In this document: positions 18,286-25,761 of the stretch, one piece after another
Layout: each line of letters begins with the position of its first letter
How positions within the stretch are numbered: position 1 is the first letter of the stretch
Source of the DNA: UBA8079 sp965205535
GTDB taxonomy: Bacteria > Pseudomonadota > Alphaproteobacteria > UBA6615
DNA length: 64,000 nucleotides
Reading direction: 5' to 3'
NCBI GenBank assembly: GCA_965205535.1
Contig: CBDBHH010000005.1
Coordinates: forward strand, 3,348,001 to 3,412,000
Translations under genes and position numbers: made by a program
The notes under the pieces: generated by a model
What the model was told of the DNA's origin: nothing
The model's database searches: none
What the model saw: the letters and a program-made list of their open reading frames with translations, nothing else

Positions 18286-18846
18286 TTACTTGGCGCGCTT
18301 GGCGATACGCTCGACTTCTTCCTGAACGATACGCTCGACAATCTCGGGGAGATTATCGTCCAGCCATTCCTTCAGCACCGGTCGCAGAACGTCCTTCACC
18401 AACTGTTCGAGCGTCTGGTTCCCGTCACCAATGGCAGCATTGGCAGCCAGAACGGCGGTCAGGCCGGACATTGAAGCAGCGCTGACTTCCTCGACCTCGT
18501 CGGAAACAATCTTGTCTTCTGCGATGAGGAGTTCTTCGTCCGGTTCTGGCTCTGGTTCCGGCTCAGGCTCTGGTTCCGGCTCGGGTTCAGCACTTTCACC
18601 ATCTTCGATCACATCGGTCAGCTCGAGGATGTCATCGTCATCGTCATCGTCGGCCTCAGGCATGTCCACGACCTCATCGGATTCATCGTCATTCACCGCC
18701 TGGACAGGCGGCTCATCATCGCCGGGTTCGGCGGCAGCAACCTCACCGTCGGCCTCCTCATCGCCATCCTCCGAAATGATTCGGCGGATCGACGCGAGGA
18801 TTTCCTCCATCGACGGTTCTTGCTGATCGGCATTTGTATCGCTCAT
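18286..18846 (-). CDS. popZ: Polar organising protein PopZ (DUF2497)
   Basis: PopZ self-assembles into a pole-located matrix that anchors the ParB-parS centromere and cell-cycle kinases in alphaproteobacteria. The 186-aa protein shows the three expected parts: an N-terminal helix (EPSMEEILASIRRIISEDG), a long acidic Pro/Glu/Asp linker that includes about nine EP dipeptides, and the C-terminal oligomerisation helices (LEQLVKDVLRPVLKEWLDDNLPEIVERIV). The linker is encoded by imperfect hexanucleotide repeats at about 18537-18590, which could vary in length. It lies between tolC and valS, a familiar order. Confidence 0.93.
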   Translation of the reverse strand: MSDTNADQQEPSMEEILASIRRIISEDGDEEADGEVAAAEPGDDEPPVQAVNDDESDEVVDMPEADDDDDDDILELTDVIEDGESAEPEPEPEPEPEPEPEPDEELLIAEDKIVSDEVEEVSAASMSGLTAVLAANAAIGDGNQTLEQLVKDVLRPVLKEWLDDNLPEIVERIVQEEVERIAKRAK

Positions 18847-18965
18847 GGGCGCCTATGACCGCAGAAAATGGTTAATGAGAACTGAATGCACACTAGAAAT
18901 GCGAGTGATTCTGGGCCAGCCAAAACCCGACTTCCGGGGTGCTATTGCATGCGGTGGGTGAATTA

Positions 18966-20342
18966 TCAGTTCTCGTCCGCAATATCGGAGCCAAAGAGCC
19001 TGTCTTCGACATCGCGGAAGTTTCGCGTCGGGTCATAGATCGTGACCGCCAGATCAAGATCCGCTGCCGTTAACCGACCGATTGCCTGCAAGAGCTGGTA
19101 GGCGGCAACGATCTGATCACGCTGGGCAACGACGAGATCGACACGTGAATCGAGTAGTTCCTGTTCCGCATCAAGTACGTCCAGAACTGTACGCGAACCC
19201 ACCTGGGCTTCCTGCTGCACACCCTCAAAAGCGATTTCCTGCGCTGCAACTTCCGCCTCTCCCGACACGATACGTGACGATGCAGATGTCAGATCGGCCC
19301 AACTCTGTCGGGCGGATTCCTGAGCCTGTCGCTCTTCCTTTGCCAACTGCAGAAGCGATTGGTTTGCTGACTGCTTGGCCTCGCGAACGCGCGAATACAC
19401 CTCGCCCGACTGATACAGAGGCACCGTCAGGTTCAGGGTAACCGACTGCTCGGTTGTGACCGTGTCAGCGCCGAGGACATCTTTGTTGCGTTGAAGCGAG
19501 CCGTCGAGTGTCAGGGTCGGAAGCAACTCGCCGGCGACGAGATCAACATTGTCCCGGTCTGCGCGTTCGTTGAAATCCTGCGCGATGACCCCCGGATTGT
19601 TCGTTTTTGCCAGCTGGACCGCATCTTCCTCCGTCGCGGGCAATCCGGACGGCAGTTCCGGGCGCACGAGATCACCCGGTACCGAGCCGATAACCTCGAC
19701 ATAGTCGGCACGTGACGAGCTGAGATTGCCCTGTGCTTCCGTTCGCTGAGAAATCGATTCCGCGAGGCGGCTGTCAGCCTGGGCAACATCGGTCCGGGTC
19801 AGCTCTCCAACCTCGAAACGGTCTGCAGTTGCCTGGCGTTCCTGTTCGAGCACGCGGACATTGTTCTCACGAAGGGAGAGAATGACCCGGTCGCGCACGA
19901 CGTTGATATAGGCCGTGACGGCTTCGAGCAGAACAGTCTGCTCCGCGTCGATAAGATTGGCGCGGCCAGCCGCCACCTGGTTTCTGGCGTTATCGGTTTC
20001 GGAAACCGTCCGGAACCCACGAAACAAATTCTGCGTGACGTTGAGCTGTATCTGCTGAAGCTGATCCGTGTTCTTGAGGTCTGTGGCAGTACTCTCGAAA
20101 TCACGGTCGCGCTTGCGTAAACCATAGGATGAATCGATTTCGATCTCGGGGCGCCAGTTCGACAGGGCCTGGGGCACACTTTCATCGGTGGCACGCAATC
20201 CGGCCCGCTCGGCGGCGAGATCGGGATTGGTTTCGTAAGTTTGGGCCAATGCTTCGTGCAAATTTTCTGCGTCGGCCGCGACCGTGCTGACGCCAATAAA
20301 GGCCAACACCGCGACAGCACTCAATCCATACCTAAGGTTCAT
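18966..20342 (-). CDS. tolC: TolC-family outer-membrane channel
   Basis: A 458-aa outer-membrane efflux/secretion channel. The start at 20342 gives a clean signal peptide (MNLRYGLSAVAVLAFIGVSTVAADA); a Met 14 codons earlier does not. Two repeats of the long helical OEP domain follow, with family stretches such as LFRGFRTVSETDNARNQV and the matching second repeat LYQSGEVYSRVREAKQSA. It partners inner-membrane transporters to export drugs or proteins. Placed just downstream of pcm, as in many alphaproteobacteria. Confidence 0.92.
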   Translation of the reverse strand: MNLRYGLSAVAVLAFIGVSTVAADAENLHEALAQTYETNPDLAAERAGLRATDESVPQALSNWRPEIEIDSSYGLRKRDRDFESTATDLKNTDQLQQIQLNVTQNLFRGFRTVSETDNARNQVAAGRANLIDAEQTVLLEAVTAYINVVRDRVILSLRENNVRVLEQERQATADRFEVGELTRTDVAQADSRLAESISQRTEAQGNLSSSRADYVEVIGSVPGDLVRPELPSGLPATEEDAVQLAKTNNPGVIAQDFNERADRDNVDLVAGELLPTLTLDGSLQRNKDVLGADTVTTEQSVTLNLTVPLYQSGEVYSRVREAKQSANQSLLQLAKEERQAQESARQSWADLTSASSRIVSGEAEVAAQEIAFEGVQQEAQVGSRTVLDVLDAEQELLDSRVDLVVAQRDQIVAAYQLLQAIGRLTAADLDLAVTIYDPTRNFRDVEDRLFGSDIADEN

Positions 20343-20447
20343 GCCTGAAAACTCTTCCCGGGAGTTATGGTCGGGCGCCGCCAAGATGCTGGCGCATATA
20401 CGTAAATCACATCGGCAAGGTGCCCGAGCCCCCGCCCAAATGCAAAC

Positions 20448-21110
20448 TTAGAATACAAACTCGGCTGCCGCACCAAAGCCCGGCAATGGTCGGGTTCCGG
20501 CATCAAAAATGGGACGACCGGACAGATTTTCGTCGACCTTTGTCAAAAGGCAGGCACGTCCCAGAATACCGTTCTCTGCGCCCCCCACAACAGCCACGAT
20601 ACGTCCGCCGGGTGCGACCTGATCAGCGATACCGGCCGGCACTTCGGGAACAGATCCGCCCACGAATACAAGATCATAGGGTGCCTGGGCAGCATATCCG
20701 TCGGCCAGAGGTGCTTCCACAACGGCGACGTTGTCAATTCCCAGATGGTTGATCAGCATGGATGCCGTTTCAACCAGTTGCGGGTCCGATTCGATGGCCA
20801 CAACCGGACCTGCCAGCGTCCCGATCAGGGCCGCGTCGTAACCGGTCCCGGCGCCGATCACGAGGACCGAATCCGTAGGCGAGACATCGAGCGCCTGCAC
20901 GAGTCGCGCGAGGACCACCGGCTCCATCATGTGGCGCCCGGGTGCAATCTCGATATCCTCATCGACATAGGCGATCCCCTGACGCGACTTGTCGACGAAC
21001 ATCTCACGCGGCAGCGTGCTCATCGCATCGAGGATACGGATGTCCGTGACCTTGGTGGGCCGAAGCTGCCCATCCACCATATTGCGTCGCGCGGTTTCGA
21101 AATCACTCAT
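20448..21110 (-). CDS. pcm: Protein-L-isoaspartate O-methyltransferase family protein
   Basis: A 220-aa SAM-dependent methyltransferase of the PCMT family that tags damaged isoaspartyl residues for repair. Motifs seen are the SAM-binding VLVIGAGTGYDAALIG, MVDGQLRPTKV at the N-terminus and APYDLVFVGGSVPEVP. The N-terminus resembles the alphaproteobacterial subgroup sitting upstream of tolC. I prefer ATG 21110 (MSDFETARRNM) to the one eight codons earlier. Activity on isoaspartate is family-based. Confidence 0.86.
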   Translation of the reverse strand: MSDFETARRNMVDGQLRPTKVTDIRILDAMSTLPREMFVDKSRQGIAYVDEDIEIAPGRHMMEPVVLARLVQALDVSPTDSVLVIGAGTGYDAALIGTLAGPVVAIESDPQLVETASMLINHLGIDNVAVVEAPLADGYAAQAPYDLVFVGGSVPEVPAGIADQVAPGGRIVAVVGGAENGILGRACLLTKVDENLSGRPIFDAGTRPLPGFGAAAEFVF

Positions 21111-21277
21111 CGTCGGAAGACCCGTTCTCGTCATGCGTCAAAGACGTTCAGACTTATAAAACCCGGCCCGCTGCAAGACAATCGTACAAACCCGCGCACT
21201 GATATGCAGTTGGGGACTTCCAATCCACGCGCAATTCTGAGATATGAAGCGCCGTCGCTGAATTGCGCGCTCGGACC

Positions 21278-21351
21278 GGCCCGGTGGCAGAGTGGCTATG
21301 CAGAGGACTGCAAATCCTTGTACGTCGGTTCGATTCCGGCCCGGGCCTCCA
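21278..21351 (+). tRNA. tRNA-Cys (GCA)
   Basis: A 74-nt cloverleaf with a 7-bp acceptor (GGCCCGG with CCGGGCC), anticodon loop CTGCAAA giving anticodon GCA at 21310-21312, a T-arm containing TTCGATT, U73 and an encoded CCA. U73 is the cysteine identity base. It marks the left edge of the accessory region, so it may have been an integration site, though I see no repeated copy of its 3' end by eye. Confidence 0.95.
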
Positions 21352-21460
21352 CCGCCGGCACAAATCGCCAGCAAACGCAGCGTTTAAGTTTCGCAAGATT
21401 GATTGACCAATTTTCTCAAGTCATACCTTGCGAACTGCCGCGGTGGCTTTGCCAACGCCC

Positions 21461-22387
21461 CTAGGGGCTGTCGGAGTGGCCGCCTCGCCAGAGCCTCGTA
21501 AGTATATATCCGTATCCTTCATTGGCCCCGTAGCGCGGATCGGCATCTGCCAAAACCTCCGTCGCCTGAGGCAAGTGATAGGATGGGACGCCCGGCCAGT
21601 GGTGATGCGCGGCGTGATTCGCGAACCCATAGGCCCCCAGCAACAGCTGCGTGGCCGGGTTGGTTTTCAGATTTCTCAAGGCGGCCCGTCCCTCGTCCAC
21701 ACTGCCGGGTAGGCCCGCAATCGCGCGTAACGCAGCGACGAATACCGTCAGACCGCCGAGACCGTAGAAATAGACAAAACAATAAGCCGCGCCACTTCTG
21801 ATCAACGCCTCTTGCAGGTTCCACGACGAAGACACCAAGCCGATTACAACCAGCAAGGTGATCAGCGAAAGCTGGAAAATAGCTGTCCGAACAGCCATTG
21901 AACCGGTTTGCACCTCACCGGCGCTGCCTGTCACAGTTCGAAACTGGCCAACGAACCGTTGAACCGCCACCTGCCCCAACAGGCACATAACGGCCAATCG
22001 GAAGAGCTTCCAGCCCGCAATATCAATCAGATAGACATCTTTCGTGTCGCGGTCTTCGCCGAACTTCCTGTGGTGCTCCCAATGGCGATCGCGATAGGTG
22101 TCGAAACTGCTGATGAACAATGGTCCCAGTATCCAACGACCCAACAAATCGGATGCCCCGCCCTTTTTGAACACATGCCGGTGTGCGGCTTCATGCATGA
22201 GATTTGTCAGCCCGTGGGCCGAAATTCCAAACCATGCCCATAAGGCGATATGGATAAGGCCGAGCGGTGTCGCCGCCGCAAGACACAAGGGCGCAATGAC
22301 GAAGGCGATATGGCAAACCACAATGCCCATCGAAACAACATCAGACCGCTTTTCCGCCTGTGGCGGCCGGAACGTCAGTGTTGCCAT
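21461..22387 (-). CDS. Membrane fatty-acid desaturase family protein
   Basis: A 308-aa integral-membrane di-iron desaturase or hydroxylase. The three histidine boxes are present: H65-EAAH-69, H102-WEHH-106 and HAAHHH near residue 262, interleaved with four to six hydrophobic segments. It probably acts on a lipid chain, but the substrate is unknown. It begins three bases after the (frameshifted) end of the upstream methyltransferase reading frame, so the two probably formed one operon. Confidence 0.85.
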   Translation of the reverse strand: MATLTFRPPQAEKRSDVVSMGIVVCHIAFVIAPLCLAAATPLGLIHIALWAWFGISAHGLTNLMHEAAHRHVFKKGGASDLLGRWILGPLFISSFDTYRDRHWEHHRKFGEDRDTKDVYLIDIAGWKLFRLAVMCLLGQVAVQRFVGQFRTVTGSAGEVQTGSMAVRTAIFQLSLITLLVVIGLVSSSWNLQEALIRSGAAYCFVYFYGLGGLTVFVAALRAIAGLPGSVDEGRAALRNLKTNPATQLLLGAYGFANHAAHHHWPGVPSYHLPQATEVLADADPRYGANEGYGYILTRLWRGGHSDSP

Positions 22388-22390
22388 AAT

Positions 22391-22552
22391 TCAGTCTGTC
22401 ACGCGGGTTGCGCGGAAATTCATGATGCCCGGCGCGCGGCACAATAGATCTATCGGCGCCAGTGCTGCCCCGAGCCCCAAAAGAAACAGCCAGTAGATGC
22501 CCTTGCGCGTAATTTCGCTAGGCTCAGGCCCATGTAGAGTCGAACCAAGGCT
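22391..22552 (-). pseudogene. Detached C-terminal tail of the zinc-ribbon methyltransferase
   Basis: In the +1-shifted frame from about 22552, the 53 codons read SLGSTLHGPE and then a hydrophobic segment (IYWLFLLGLGAALAPIDLL) and NFRATRVTD, ending with a stop at 22391, three bases before the desaturase start. This resembles the usual C-terminus of the family and has no start codon of its own. One extra A in the GTGAAGC around 22551-22554 would explain the break. It is either a real mutation or a sequencing error. Confidence 0.7.
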
Positions 22553-23291
22553 TCACGGCCAGCGCGGCCGGGTTGAACGCCCCTGTGATCTCTACATTCT
22601 CAAAGCCGAGCCGCGTCAGCATTTCCTTCAGGCCGGCGCGCGAGAAAATAACGGTGTGGCGTGGCGCGTGATATCCAGACCAACGTCGTCCGAACACCCG
22701 TCGTTCGAGTGAATCTGCAACCGGCGTCTGTCCTTCTAAAATGCCACCGCTCGTCAGCTTCTCGTAAAGGCTACGAACAGTCGTTTCCGGCTCGGGAAGA
22801 TGTTCAATCGCATGGTTGATGGTGATCAGCCGACACGGCGGCAACACATCCCAGAGATCCTGAAGATCCCCTTTTACGATCGTAACAAGCCCATCATCCG
22901 TGGTGCTTATTTCCCGACGATCACTAATCTCGTATCCGAAAAAACGATGCCCGGGTAATTTCTCTGCGGCTCGATACAAAAACGCGCCGTTTCCGCATCC
23001 GAAATCTAGGAAACATTCGTCCGCCTGCAAATGATCGGCCACACGCCGAATACGCATGTCGAGCCGAATTCGGGTTAACAGGCCGTCGCTATTATAGGCG
23101 TGATATTTCGCCGGATAAAACCCCGCCAGCACGTCGAGCGAAGGCATGGGAATTTGGTACAGGGTGCCGCAACTATCACACTCCCAATACGAAGCACGGA
23201 ACGAGATTCCGTATTCGCGATCGACCACCTCGCGCGGATTTTCCGGTGTACCCTGGCGGCATGCTGGGCAAGCAGTTTCTAGCTTCCCCAT
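22524..23291 (-). CDS. Zinc-ribbon class I SAM methyltransferase, C-terminus frameshifted
   Basis: About 255 aa as it stands. An N-terminal zinc ribbon (CPAC and CDSC pairs) is followed by a Methyltransf_23-type Rossmann domain with FLDFGCGNGAFL, INHAIEHLPEPE and a C-terminal HTVIFSRAGLKEML. The start at 23291 has a good Shine-Dalgarno (AAAGAG). The frame stops after AALAVKPWFDSTWA, but the natural continuation, a hydrophobic tail, is present one base out of frame down to 22391. Related proteins modify polysaccharides or small metabolites; the substrate is unknown. Confidence 0.78.
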   Translation of the reverse strand: MGKLETACPACRQGTPENPREVVDREYGISFRASYWECDSCGTLYQIPMPSLDVLAGFYPAKYHAYNSDGLLTRIRLDMRIRRVADHLQADECFLDFGCGNGAFLYRAAEKLPGHRFFGYEISDRREISTTDDGLVTIVKGDLQDLWDVLPPCRLITINHAIEHLPEPETTVRSLYEKLTSGGILEGQTPVADSLERRVFGRRWSGYHAPRHTVIFSRAGLKEMLTRLGFENVEITGAFNPAALAVKPWFDSTWA

Positions 23292-23912
23292 TGTACTCTT
23301 TCTAAGCTGTCCACACACATCACGATCGGCCCTGCCGCTGCAAAATCCGATCCGCCAATCGGGCCTTCAGAATAACTGACGAGTTTGCCCGAAGTCCATG
23401 ACACCGCGGTTCCAGAGAGAAAAACCAATCCGACGATTTCGAGATAGCGCAAGTTGCGACACACAAACCAGCGTGGGTCTCTGCCAACAATTCCTTGGTT
23501 CGTCACAACTGGATCGCCTTTTGATGAGGCTCACGCTGGCGTTTCTACGCAAGCGATTGAATATTGGCCCGGGCCGCTGTTTGTTGCATCGCCATTCGAC
23601 CGTGACGCCCTGAATGCGATGTCTGTAGGACCCGACCAAGAACATTGTGGTTACCCGATGAACCAGGATTTTTAAGGGAATTATATACAATCTTACCCAT
23701 CGGAGCCTTGACTCAAACATAGATTTCGGAAATATTTTCCCCGTGATGACGGAAAGAGCCCCGCTATGTCGGGTCTCCCGCTGAATACAACACTCGTATC
23801 TCAGGCAAAGGGTAGCTCCCGGCGCTTCGGGGAACAGGCGGGTTGACAGTCTCTTTCCGTCAATCACAAGGCCCGACACCAGTCGGATAACGTGAAATAG
23901 GAGAGACGACTT
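23292..23912. other. Gene-poor stretch with a transposon-end-like motif
   Basis: No convincing gene in about 600 bp; the open frames on both strands look like random translation. It contains GGGAATTATATAC at 23676-23688, identical to the first 13 bases of the IS1595-type terminal repeats at 24997 and 27737. A TTGACA at 23843-23848 could be the -35 box of the outer-membrane protein gene. Confidence 0.5.
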
Positions 23913-24596
23913 ATGAAGAATCTTGTGAAAGTTTCCGGCTTGGCAGTCCTTTTGGGGCTGAGTTCCCCTGCCTACGCTGATAATATGATGGGTTGGTACG
24001 GCTCGTTGAATTTAGGTGTGGCGCAACCATTGGATCACGCCGTAGACGACTCGGGCCATGGCTTATCGGCAACAGGTGAATTCAGCTTTGACAAGGGGTT
24101 CGGGATTGATGGCGCAATGGGCCACGATTTTGGCCAGTTTCGTGTTGAAGGTGAAATTTCTTGGCGCAAAGCCGACATCGATTCGATGGAAATTAAGAAC
24201 GCTGCAGGGACTGTTGCGGGTATAAACCTGGCAAGAGCGAATGGGACGAAGATTGGCATCAACGGAGATATCCAATCTCTAGGCTTGATGGTCAACACCT
24301 GGTACGACATTGACACAGGCTCTCCCTGGACCCCATTTATCGGTGGCGGATTGGGGGCTGCAAGGATTTCCGCAGAAATGAAATCAGTATCTGCCTTGGG
24401 AGTAACGCTCCCTTTGTCAGCAGATGATTATGATTGGGCTTTTGCCTATCAGATTGGCGCTGGCATTGGATACGCAATCAGCGAAAAGACGACAATTCAA
24501 GCGGGATATAGGTACTTCGGGACCGACAAGCTGAGCTTCACCAATGAGCGCGCCGAGTTCCATAACGTGACCGTGGGGTTACGTTACACGTTCTAG
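23913..24596 (+). CDS. Outer-membrane beta-barrel protein (opacity/Omp-like)
   Basis: A 227-aa protein with a signal peptide cut after SSPAYA and eight amphipathic strand-like segments (for example WYGSLNLGVAQ, QFRVEGEISWRKADID, TPFIGGGLGAARISAE, AFAYQIGAGIGYAI, TTIQAGYRYFGTDKL). It ends VTVGLRYTF with the C-terminal aromatic residue recognised by the Bam machinery. It resembles small OMP_b-brl proteins; the specific role is unknown. A strong Shine-Dalgarno (AGGAGAG, 23899-23905) precedes it. Base composition is lower in GC than core genes. Confidence 0.82.
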   Translation: MKNLVKVSGLAVLLGLSSPAYADNMMGWYGSLNLGVAQPLDHAVDDSGHGLSATGEFSFDKGFGIDGAMGHDFGQFRVEGEISWRKADIDSMEIKNAAGTVAGINLARANGTKIGINGDIQSLGLMVNTWYDIDTGSPWTPFIGGGLGAARISAEMKSVSALGVTLPLSADDYDWAFAYQIGAGIGYAISEKTTIQAGYRYFGTDKLSFTNERAEFHNVTVGLRYTF

Positions 24597-24760
24597 TCAG
24601 CCGCCTCCGCTTTCAGGTAATTCCAACCCTTCTTAGGTGGCCCGTGCATGATCGCACGGGCCACATTCTTTGGTGTATCCGGGATGGGGTCGGGCATGGG
24701 TTTCGATGGTCGGCCAACCGGCGATTTCGATGTTGTGGTTTGGGCTGGTTTCTTGGCCAT
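24593..24760 (-). CDS. Small basic/proline-rich hypothetical protein
   Basis: A 55-aa frame: an N-terminal Lys/Pro-rich part (MAKKPAQTTTSKSPVGRPSK), then PMPDPIPDTPKNVARAI and MHGPPKKGWNYLK. The stretch from PIPDTP to GPPKK resembles a family of very short uncharacterised proteins I have seen near mobile elements, but I cannot name it. The ATG has a strong Shine-Dalgarno (AGGAGAC about 6 nt upstream). It is convergent with the outer-membrane protein gene, overlapping its stop codon. Confidence 0.68.
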   Translation of the reverse strand: MAKKPAQTTTSKSPVGRPSKPMPDPIPDTPKNVARAIMHGPPKKGWNYLKAEAAD

Positions 24761-24815
24761 TGTTCGTCTCCTGTTCCCATTTCGACTCGCCGCACGCTAT
24801 TTAGTACGAACGAAA

Positions 24816-24847
24816 AGAGCCGCCCCACTATTTAGTAGGGCGGCTCT
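24816..24847 (-). terminator. Hairpin terminator for leftward transcripts
   Basis: A perfect 10-bp GC-rich inverted repeat (24816-24825 and 24838-24847) with a 12-nt loop. Read on the minus strand it is followed by TTTTC, so it could end leftward transcription from the transposon operon. The loop contains CTATTTAGTA, repeated at 24797-24806. Confidence 0.55.
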
Positions 24848-24857
24848 AAAGCTTGAT

Positions 24858-24955
24858 GCCATCGTGGCGGAATTGGCATACACGCCGGACTTGGATTCCG
24901 GTGGGTTGCTGCCACAACAGCATCCTTGCGGGTTCGAGCCCCGCCGAGGGCACCA
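24858..24955 (+). tRNA. Class II tRNA, leucine-like body with UGG (proline) anticodon
   Basis: A 98-nt cloverleaf. The acceptor stem 24858-24864 pairs with 24945-24951 with one A-G mismatch, followed by A73 and an encoded CCA. The D-arm has GGAATTGG as in tRNA-Leu. The anticodon stem CCGGA/TCCGG encloses the loop CTTGGAT, giving anticodon TGG at 24892-24894. The variable arm is long (8-bp stem with one T-T mismatch), and the T-arm is a canonical GCGGG-TTCGAGC-CCCGC. The long variable arm and A73 suggest a leucine tRNA, while UGG reads proline codons. A D-stem C-A mismatch hints at decay. It could be a mobile-element tRNA or a degenerate copy. Confidence 0.65.
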
Positions 24956-24996
24956 CTTTTTGTCTCTCTAAATCAGTGGGCGAGGGACAACTCATT

Positions 24997-25019
24997 GGGA
25001 ATTATATACGAGAATCCCA
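24997..25019 (+). repeat. Left terminal inverted repeat of the IS1595-type element
   Basis: Begins GGGAATTATATACGAGAATC and is a perfect 23-bp inverted match to 27715-27737. Confidence 0.88.
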
Positions 25020-25027
25020 ATTCTCTG

Positions 25028-25228
25028 TTAAGCATCTGAATCCTCAATCACTTTCATGGGCCTGAGCGCGGCCCTGGCCAGTTCCTCCGGCGTCGGTACG
25101 GTTCCATCCTTCTTGTGGATAATGACTACCTTATCAATCTCTGCCTTTGACGGCTGATGACTGTGCGGTTTCACTCTGACCTTGGTTTGTCCTAGCCGCT
25201 TTGGCTTTTGAACTTTGACGTTAGCCAT
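25028..25228 (-). CDS. Small basic passenger protein of the transposon
   Basis: A 66-aa protein, basic in its first half (VKVQKPKRLGQTKVRVKPHSHQP) and ending in TPEELARAALRPMKVIEDSD. It overlaps the 3' end of the HNH nuclease gene by 37 bases and is the last gene of the element, so its translation is probably coupled. No known family. Its constant position behind the nuclease would suggest a link with the cassette, for example as an accessory or control protein, but nothing in the sequence shows this. Confidence 0.62.
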   Translation of the reverse strand: MANVKVQKPKRLGQTKVRVKPHSHQPSKAEIDKVVIIHKKDGTVPTPEELARAALRPMKVIEDSDA

Positions 25229-25761
25229 ATCTCCCTCTGATCATCTTCCTTGGCCCGCCGCACCTGCGACATAAGCCATATCCGTCCTGGCGGTTCTGGT
25301 ACAATGTTCTTCGCACCCTGATTGCAAATGCTGCATAGAGCCCGAAGGTTGTCCGGGTCATCGCTGCCGCCTTGCCCCTTGTCCTTGATATGACCGATAT
25401 GCAGGCGGGCCGGTCGGCCCGTCCGGTCATCGGGATCGCCGGCCGCAATCCCGCACATCTTGCAAGTATAGCCGTTGCGCTCCAAAACCTCCGCCCGCGT
25501 TTTGGAGCTGATGTTACGGGCGAACTGCGGCGGCGGTTTCTCTGGCGGCCAAGTCACAAGGCGATACTCGCCAGGTTTGAGTTCAGCAGAATCCTTATCA
25601 GACTGAATTGGCCATCCTTCCTCATCGCGTAATTCCCGCAAGCGGCGCCCGTATTGACCCTGACCGCCGCTGGCGTCGCGTATTTGCTCGGTTTTTACGA
25701 TCTTCCCGACATTCTCTAGCAAGAAAGCGCGAATGCCTTTCTTGCCGGTCAGCGCAGGCAT
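25192..25761 (-). CDS. HNH endonuclease, probable restriction enzyme of the transposon
   Basis: A 189-aa protein. The N-terminal half is helical with no family recognised; the C-terminal HNH domain has the zinc-binding C100-x2-C103 and C143-x2-C146 pairs, HIGHI at 121-125 as the catalytic beta-strand, and N139/N147. ATG 25761 is chosen because the 32 codons before it are the methyltransferase C-terminus read in another frame. The start lies 13 bases inside the restored methyltransferase gene. Placement directly after a C5 methyltransferase suggests a restriction partner. Confidence 0.83.
   Translation of the reverse strand: MPALTGKKGIRAFLLENVGKIVKTEQIRDASGGQGQYGRRLRELRDEEGWPIQSDKDSAELKPGEYRLVTWPPEKPPPQFARNISSKTRAEVLERNGYTCKMCGIAAGDPDDRTGRPARLHIGHIKDKGQGGSDDPDNLRALCSICNQGAKNIVPEPPGRIWLMSQVRRAKEDDQREIWLTSKFKSQSG

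Noticed and set aside
18537..18660. Repeats in popZ as a possible CRISPR or minisatellite array
   Set aside because: No spacers and no unique repeats; they are codons for Glu-Pro and Asp runs within a coding gene.
23367..23879. 170-aa open frame on the minus strand upstream of the outer-membrane protein gene
   Set aside because: No family, no signal or membrane pattern, no Shine-Dalgarno, and a composition typical of chance translation rich in Arg, Cys and Ser.
24638..24663. Perfect 10-bp inverted repeat (TGGCCCGTGC and its partner) that looks like a terminator after the outer-membrane protein gene
   Set aside because: It lies inside the 55-aa minus-strand gene, codes protein-like sequence there, and has no T-run on either strand.
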